Notes under the pieces: model-generated
What the model was told of the DNA's origin: nothing
Seen by the model: only the letters and a program-made list of their open reading frames with translations
Databases searched by the model: none
DNA from: an uncultured Eubacteriales bacterium
Lineage (GTDB): Bacteria; Bacillota; Clostridia; UBA1381
Direction: 5' to 3'
Assembly (NCBI GenBank): GCA_900556575.1
Contig: USPO01000029.1
Location: forward strand, 1 to 12,025
Length of the DNA: 12,025 nt
Program-made: the position numbers and the translations under genes
Shown: positions 7,559 through 12,025 of the stretch, in pieces
Layout of the letters: each line of letters begins with the position of its first letter
Numbering within the stretch: the first letter of the stretch is position 1

Positions 7559-7891
7559 TTATTTCAAATATTGTTTTATTGCTTCTTCAACTAAATCATT
7601 TAAAGTCTTTTCTCTCATGGAAGCCAATATTGATAAATCCTTGTGAAGCAGCGGAGATATTTTAACCTCAAAGGTTCCGTTATATACTGGTTTAGGAGAA
7701 ATACCTATCTCATTACATATACTTATATAATAATCAACCATTTTTTCAAAATCTTTCTGAAGTTGTTCCAAACTTTCTCCCTCATACGTATAAAGACCAT
7801 TTATCCCCACTATTCTTCCGAATAAAGTTTTATATTGCGCTGAATATTCCACTGTTCCGTGATAATCCTTATATTCCAAGAAATTTTCCAT
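7559..7891 (-). CDS. HicB-like antitoxin-family protein, no HicA partner in view
   Basis: A small protein of 110 residues. The N-terminal part (MENFLEYKDYHGTVEYSAQY, then LFGRIVGINGLYTYEGESL) is the partial RNase H-like fold of HicB. The C-terminal 38 residues (GTFEVKISPLLHKDLSILAS, then a helix ending EEAIKQYL) form a ribbon-helix-helix DNA-binding segment. HicB proteins normally neutralise the HicA mRNA interferase and repress their own operon. I chose the ATG at 7889-7891 because AAAGGA lies 12 nt before it and relatives start MEN. The ATG at 7901-7903 would add MVIS but its only purine-rich site touches the codon. No HicA-sized frame is present in the 241 bp upstream or in the gap downstream, so the gene is solitary here. 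It has its own promoter and sits between GH127 and GH2. It may be an orphan antitoxin or a regulator. Confidence 0.85.
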   Translation of the reverse strand: MENFLEYKDYHGTVEYSAQYKTLFGRIVGINGLYTYEGESLEQLQKDFEKMVDYYISICNEIGISPKPVYNGTFEVKISPLLHKDLSILASMREKTLNDLVEEAIKQYLK

Positions 7892-7973
7892 ACTTATAAC
7901 CATTCCTTTCTTTATTCTATATTTCTACAATCCACATAGGATTATAATTAAAATTAATATCACTCCTAATAAT

Positions 7974-8001
7974 ATTATATCACATATTTTTTATTATTCA
8001 A
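7974..8001 (-). promoter_or_regulatory. Extended -10 promoter of the HicB-like gene
   Basis: On the minus strand, -35 TTGAAT (7996-8001) and a perfect -10 TATAAT (7974-7979) are 16 bp apart, and TG immediately before the -10 (TGATATAAT) gives an extended -10. The leader of about 75 nt holds a short inverted repeat, AATCC-TATGT-GGATT (7929-7943), that could be an autoregulatory site. This is the best promoter match in the window. Confidence 0.75.
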
Positions 8002-8055
8002 TAGTTTTTATTTAAATTTTTATTTAAACTTTAAATTTCTAAATTCTCAAACAGC

Positions 8056-8088
8056 AAAAGGCAGCCGCAAGGTATGCAGCTGCCCTTC
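8056..8088 (-). terminator. Strong intrinsic terminator of the GH51-GH127 transcript
   Basis: In the minus-strand RNA, GAAGGGCAGCUGC (from 8088 down to 8076) pairs over 13 bp with GCGGCUGCCUUUU (8068 to 8056) around a 7-nt loop, with a few G-U pairs. It continues GCUGUUUG. The stem folds properly only as minus-strand RNA, since the wobble pairs become C-A mismatches on the other strand. It lies 45 bp after the GH127 stop. Confidence 0.85.
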
Positions 8089-8132
8089 ACTATGAATGTA
8101 ACTGTTGTATATAAAGACTTGAAAACCAAGCC

Positions 8133-10520
8133 TTATTCACTTATAATTTCACTTGTGATTCTCATTTCAAGCATACAAGCACAATTATTTGATGCCTTTG
8201 CCTGAAGCTTAACTGTTACGCTTTCCTTACCGCTTGTAAGCTCTTCCAGAATTTCATAGAAGTTATATATTACATGATTCGGATTGTTGTTGTTTACTTC
8301 GGCTTCACCTATCTTTGTACCGTCTACATATATATTATATTCTCTTGTATATGTAGTCCCTCCGTTATGGAATGCTCCGTCTGAACCCCAAACTGCAATG
8401 CAAAGGTTATTCTTGCCCTCTCTTACGGTCATATTGTATGAGAAGAACGGTAATTCTGTTGAGCCGCTGTCCACAGTACCCCATGCATCACGATACATTA
8501 AATTCTTACTTCCGCCTGTAAACGAGCCTCTATGCACACTTCCACTTGTATTTGTGATCATACCGTGACCAAGCTCATCCTGCTGACCATCCGGCTCAAC
8601 CTTATCTATTGTGACATCATTCAATGCCTTTTCAAACTGATCCGCCTCTGAATCCTTATTAAAATACACTGTATAGAATTCATGATGTACACCATAGAAC
8701 GGCTTTAATGTAATTGCCTCTCCGGATGAACTATGCTCTGCCGGAATTGTAAACGTAAGTGGCTCTGTTTCTGATTTTTCAACAAAACTTTCGGGCTTAG
8801 CACCGTTTGTCACAATATACGGAACATCCTTTGTAACGCTGTCAATCTTCGTTTCATTTGATATATACTCCGATACACCCGATGCATCTACACATGAGCC
8901 TAACGGCGCGGCAAGAGTAATCGGACCATACTTATACGCAATTTGGTCATCCACTCTCGAATAATATGTACGCACACTCATCGGTATATTAATATTGATT
9001 ACATCACCCTTTGACCAGCTGCGGCTGATTGTAATATATCCGCTGCCATCAGATGTATATTGTTCTCCGTTGACCTCTGCGGTCATTCCGTCACACCATA
9101 AAGGAACTCTAAGCTTAATATTAGCATCTGCATTTCCTTCTTCAACGCTTATCTTAACTGCACTCTCCGAAGGATAGTTTGTTTCTGTAACAAGCTTTAA
9201 GCCTTTTTTATTCCACTCATATTCATTTGCCATATATAAGTTTACATATAAATCATCTTCATTTTCAAAATATGTAACTCTTGTATATCGTCCCGGATTT
9301 TCCATTCCAGTACCTGTGCAGCACCACCATGAATTATCCTTATCCTCATACACTCTATGGTGTCCCTGAAGAAGAGATACAAAATACATTTTAGCACCCG
9401 TTTCAGGCTCCTGCTGTCCGAGTATATGATTAAATAATGCATCCTCATACCAATCCATGTACTTACTGTCTTGATTCCATGAGAATAAATGCTCTGTAAG
9501 ACGCATCATATTATATGTATTGCAGCTTTCGCAGGTCTTAACTCCCAAGCTTTCCATTCCCTGCGCTTCAAAATGCTCAGCTATCGAATTTCCACCAATT
9601 GCATAAGAACGGTTATTTACAACAAAGTTCCAGAAGTTTTCACTTGCTTTTCTGTAATCGGCATACTTTTCATTGTCCTGTTCATACATTTCAGCTGCAC
9701 CGATAATCTTCGGAATTTGTGTATTTGCATGAAGTCCCGACAATGCATCTGTATTTGAAATAAGCGGATTTAAGATAGAATCATGTGTAAATCTTCTTGC
9801 TGTATTAAGATACTTTTCTTCTCCGGTAAACTCATACATGAGTGCAAATATTTCATTCATTCCGCCGTATTCTGTATTGAGCATTGACTGCATAAATGTA
9901 TCGCTCAAGCCAGCTGTTCCGTCTACTGCCCAGTCTGCAAACTTCTTTAATACCTTAAATGCCGTTGCCGAAGTTTCATCATCTCCGTAAAGATATGCAT
10001 CAACCAATCCCTGATATATCTTATGCACTCCGTACCACGGTACCCAATATCCATCTGCCCACTTGCTGTTTCCTGCAAAGCACTTTGTAAATGTATCTTC
10101 AGGGCATCCGCCAATATATGCCGAGCCTGTCTGTGTCTGAAGCTCATCAAGCTTTGTTACGGCATATTTCAGCATATCCAAAATCTCTGTATCGCCTGTA
10201 TCATTATACATAACAGCTGCCGCACTCATCCAGTGACCGAGCGAATGTCCTGCCAAGGTGAAACTATCCGCTCCGCCTGACGAGGTCCAGTTATTTGCTC
10301 TCTTTCTTTCCCATCCGCCGTAACGCTGCTTTCCGTTAGGTGCTGTCAGATTATGCATTTCATATGATGGGGTAAGAAGTCTGTCAACATCAATTGACTT
10401 AACATACTTCATTCCCGTTTCTTCGCTTTCCTCAAATAAGCTTCCCTTTGTTAAATTAATATTAGAAGTATTCGCAAAATCGGCTGTATTATTTTTTACT
10501 TTTAAAACTGATTCTCTCAT
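8133..10520 (-). CDS. GH127 beta-L-arabinofuranosidase (DUF1680 family)
   Basis: A 795-residue enzyme of the HypBA1-like family, retaining glycosidases that release beta-L-arabinofuranose and use a zinc-bound cysteine as nucleophile. The (alpha/alpha)6 barrel spans about 40-410: GGWERKRANN, LAGHSLGHWMSA (89-100), WVPWYGVHKIYQGLVDAY (159-176). The zinc and catalytic set is E331 and C333 in TCESCNTYNMMR, and C400-C401 in WWCCTGTGMEN; by comparison with HypBA1 the first of the CC pair is the nucleophile. E315, 16 residues before E331, is a candidate acid/base. Beta-sandwich regions follow (about 415-545), then a DUF4986-like strand region ending KPFYGVHHEFYTVYF and a C-terminal module at about 640-790. 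No signal peptide, so probably cytoplasmic. An in-frame stop just before the ATG fixes the 5' limit; the ribosome site (GGTG) is weak, which suggests coupling to the upstream GH51 gene 71 bp away. Family firm; beta-L-arabinofuranose specificity likely. Confidence 0.92.
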   Translation of the reverse strand: MRESVLKVKNNTADFANTSNINLTKGSLFEESEETGMKYVKSIDVDRLLTPSYEMHNLTAPNGKQRYGGWERKRANNWTSSGGADSFTLAGHSLGHWMSAAAVMYNDTGDTEILDMLKYAVTKLDELQTQTGSAYIGGCPEDTFTKCFAGNSKWADGYWVPWYGVHKIYQGLVDAYLYGDDETSATAFKVLKKFADWAVDGTAGLSDTFMQSMLNTEYGGMNEIFALMYEFTGEEKYLNTARRFTHDSILNPLISNTDALSGLHANTQIPKIIGAAEMYEQDNEKYADYRKASENFWNFVVNNRSYAIGGNSIAEHFEAQGMESLGVKTCESCNTYNMMRLTEHLFSWNQDSKYMDWYEDALFNHILGQQEPETGAKMYFVSLLQGHHRVYEDKDNSWWCCTGTGMENPGRYTRVTYFENEDDLYVNLYMANEYEWNKKGLKLVTETNYPSESAVKISVEEGNADANIKLRVPLWCDGMTAEVNGEQYTSDGSGYITISRSWSKGDVININIPMSVRTYYSRVDDQIAYKYGPITLAAPLGSCVDASGVSEYISNETKIDSVTKDVPYIVTNGAKPESFVEKSETEPLTFTIPAEHSSSGEAITLKPFYGVHHEFYTVYFNKDSEADQFEKALNDVTIDKVEPDGQQDELGHGMITNTSGSVHRGSFTGGSKNLMYRDAWGTVDSGSTELPFFSYNMTVREGKNNLCIAVWGSDGAFHNGGTTYTREYNIYVDGTKIGEAEVNNNNPNHVIYNFYEILEELTSGKESVTVKLQAKASNNCACMLEMRITSEIISE

Positions 10521-10591
10521 TTTTTAACACCGTTTCCAATAAATGATTTATATATTTGTTTCCACCACTCGATATATTCATCTTTAATTTT
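10517..10591 (-). other. Open, protein-like stretch in the GH51 frame after its stop, ending in ATGA overlap with GH127
   Basis: Directly after the GH51 TAA (10592-10594) the same frame stays open for 24 codons. They read KIKDEYIEWWKQ and then IYKSFIGNGVKK, and end at TGA (10517-10519), which overlaps the GH127 ATG (10518-10520). The composition, including two Trp codons, is less AT-rich than the other gaps. It may be a former C-terminal extension, a readthrough product, or chance. It contains no terminator, so GH51 and GH127 probably share a transcript. Confidence 0.3.
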
Positions 10592-12025
10592 TTATATTAC
10601 CTTTATTACACTTACCGAATACGGCAATAACTTTAAACATATCTTATTATTACAGATATTAATGTCATATTTCTTTATCGCTATGTTCTCCGGTTCGTCA
10701 AAACTGTTTTCCGCATTTTTGTCGCCTGAAATATAGTATACTTCGGCTTTGCCGTATCTGTTATCCGATACCACATCAAAGCAGACGTCTTTTGCATTCT
10801 CTTCTGCATTAACTGATTTGATGAAAATCATATCATTATCTGTTACTGCACTGCAATACAGAGGATAATTATCCTTAATCTTATCAAATCTGATATTATG
10901 GTAAGGCATATTATCCATATACATACTTGCTTCATTATTTTTTACCTCAAGGCAAAGATTATAACTTTTATCGTCATGAAGTTTAAATAAATTTGAGCTT
11001 AGCCCATAGCCATGACCGTTTTCTACTCCGTTCACCCCAGTTAAGTGCTGCCAGCCGTCAATATCCCAAACCAATTTGTTTCGGTCATCAGTTTTTGCAA
11101 ATTCTATTTGCAATGCACTTTTTCCCGCAAGCACCTGAGTCATATCACGCTTTGTTTTAATACATTTAAAAGAAAAACGATAATTTTCCCAATTTGTATC
11201 AAAAACTTCTATTTGTGAATTATCAGAGGAAATATGAATATTTTCACTTTTCTTTTTTTCACCTGTCAAAAGGTTTTCAATAGATATATCAAATATTTCC
11301 GCTATTCCGTTTGCTGTTGAAAAAGCAATTTTTCCTGTGAGAGACTTCGGTATTTTCAGCATTTGCTCTGTATCGTTCTCCGTCTTAATTACTTGTTTGC
11401 CCTCAAAATCAGAAAATAATTTCTGCACATAATAGCTCGGAGTTCCATATATTCTATTATTATCAAACCAAATAAGGTTAGGCTTCCAGTTTATATAATC
11501 GGCATTACACAACAGCGGTGCATAGCTCGCCATTTTTATGCACGGTGCTTTTTCAAATCCTATCATCATAGCTGCTTCCGCAAGAGCGTTTGATAATTTA
11601 TTATCTCTCGAAGAATACTCACTCACCAGTATACCTGGTTTCTCTTTAACATCCATATACTTATTATAATTTTCAAGCATCCATTCCTCTCCTTGGTAAA
11701 AATGTTCGTCGATAATGTCAGTGTCTGTTTCCTCCGCAACCTTATATCCCAGTTCTAACATTACTCCATCTGAACTTGCTCCTGCCGAGCCTATCAATTT
11801 AATATCAGGATATTTTTCTTTTATAGCTTTTGCAATAATTTTGTATCGCTCGAAAAATTCTTCTCCGACTTCCTCATTTCCGATACAAAGATATTTCATA
11901 TCAAACGGTTTAATATGTCCCATTTTTGCTCTTACCTCACCCCATTTTGTATTGGGAGTTCCATTTGCAAATTCTATTAAATCAAGAGCTTCGTCAATCC
12001 TTTCTCCTATATTTTCTATTGGTAC
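10592..12025 (-). CDS. GH51 alpha-L-arabinofuranosidase, N-terminus beyond right edge
   Basis: The 477 visible residues are the C-terminal part of a GH51 retaining enzyme that removes alpha-L-arabinofuranose side groups. The frame stays open to 12025 and reads EALDLIEFANGTPNTKWGEV, typical GH51 sequence, before the Met codon at 11921-11923, so that Met is internal. Numbering from it: YLCIGNEE with acid/base E17 (codon 11873-11875), DEHFYQ (72-77), the nucleophile E102 in LVSEYSS (codon 11618-11620), and NLIWFDNNRIYGTPSYYVQK (149-168) at the barrel end. The final segment, AENSFDEPENI to YSVSVIKVI, is the usual GH51 C-terminal beta-sandwich. Between them, about 195-370 looks like an inserted LamG/concanavalin-like sandwich (GKIAFSTANG, NWENYRFSF, WDIDGWQHL), possibly sugar-binding. 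It lies 71 bp upstream of GH127 with no terminator between, so the two are likely co-transcribed. Confidence 0.9.
   Translation of the reverse strand, partial: VPIENIGERIDEALDLIEFANGTPNTKWGEVRAKMGHIKPFDMKYLCIGNEEVGEEFFERYKIIAKAIKEKYPDIKLIGSAGASSDGVMLELGYKVAEETDTDIIDEHFYQGEEWMLENYNKYMDVKEKPGILVSEYSSRDNKLSNALAEAAMMIGFEKAPCIKMASYAPLLCNADYINWKPNLIWFDNNRIYGTPSYYVQKLFSDFEGKQVIKTENDTEQMLKIPKSLTGKIAFSTANGIAEIFDISIENLLTGEKKKSENIHISSDNSQIEVFDTNWENYRFSFKCIKTKRDMTQVLAGKSALQIEFAKTDDRNKLVWDIDGWQHLTGVNGVENGHGYGLSSNLFKLHDDKSYNLCLEVKNNEASMYMDNMPYHNIRFDKIKDNYPLYCSAVTDNDMIFIKSVNAEENAKDVCFDVVSDNRYGKAEVYYISGDKNAENSFDEPENIAIKKYDINICNNKICLKLLPYSVSVIKVI

Noticed and set aside
7929..7943. Riboswitch or structured leader in the HicB-like 5' region
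   Set aside because: Only a 5-bp inverted repeat is visible in a leader of about 75 nt, too little for a known riboswitch class; at most a small operator.
7904..8132. Possible HicA toxin gene upstream of the HicB-like gene
   Set aside because: The stretch is strongly AT-rich, holds a promoter, a short inverted repeat and the GH127 terminator, and has no frame of HicA length (about 60-80 codons).
9947..10280. Frames on both strands overlapping the GH127 barrel
   Set aside because: The GH127 reading frame is continuous and conserved here; the alternatives are shadows.
11921..11923. ATG as start of the GH51 enzyme
   Set aside because: The 34 upstream codons to the right edge are open and read as typical GH51 barrel sequence. 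The acid/base Glu lies only 17 residues after this Met, so half the barrel would be missing.

Overview
The window looks like chromosomal DNA from a low-GC, fibre-degrading gut Clostridium relative (Bacillota, Clostridia; Oscillospiraceae- or Lachnospiraceae-like). The grounds are AT-rich codon use, AT-rich intergenic gaps with sigma-A-type promoters, GGAGG-type ribosome sites, and several plant-polysaccharide glycosidases. The genus cannot be fixed from the sequence alone. All intergenic gaps are under 300 bp. I see no tRNA, rRNA, CRISPR array or insertion sequence.

Left part (1-2579, + strand): the 3' part of a long gene, cut by the left edge. Its product joins the end of a NYN (PIN-like nuclease) domain, an unassigned middle region, a complete O6-alkylguanine-DNA alkyltransferase (MGMT/Ogt) domain with its PCHRV active site, and a roughly 445-residue acidic, low-complexity tail with two Lys/Arg-rich blocks. 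I do not recognise this architecture as a named family, and it is the most unusual thing in the window. It ends at a strong hairpin facing the convergent minus-strand genes.

Middle-left (2627-4581, - strand): a two-gene unit with a 4-bp ATGA overlap. A METTL25/GSTCD-like SAM-dependent methyltransferase comes first, followed by the NAD(H) pyrophosphatase/RNA deNADding Nudix enzyme NudC.

Right two-thirds (4673-12025, - strand): a carbohydrate locus. In transcription order it has a GH51 alpha-L-arabinofuranosidase (cut by the right edge), a GH127 beta-L-arabinofuranosidase, a strong terminator, a HicB-like small protein with its own extended -10 promoter, an inverted repeat, and a GH2 beta-galactosidase-type enzyme with its own promoter and a palindrome abutting the -35 box. 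GH127 and GH2 show no signal peptide, and the GH51 N-terminus is outside the window. The set fits intracellular trimming of imported arabinose- and galactose-bearing oligosaccharides, for example from arabinogalactan, arabinan or hydroxyproline-linked arabinans. Substrates are inferred from family membership.

Other points of interest are the HicB-like gene without a HicA toxin, two copies of the palindrome AACAGCTGTT upstream of the GH2 promoter, and an open, protein-like stretch in the GH51 frame after its stop codon that ends in an ATGA overlap with the GH127 start.
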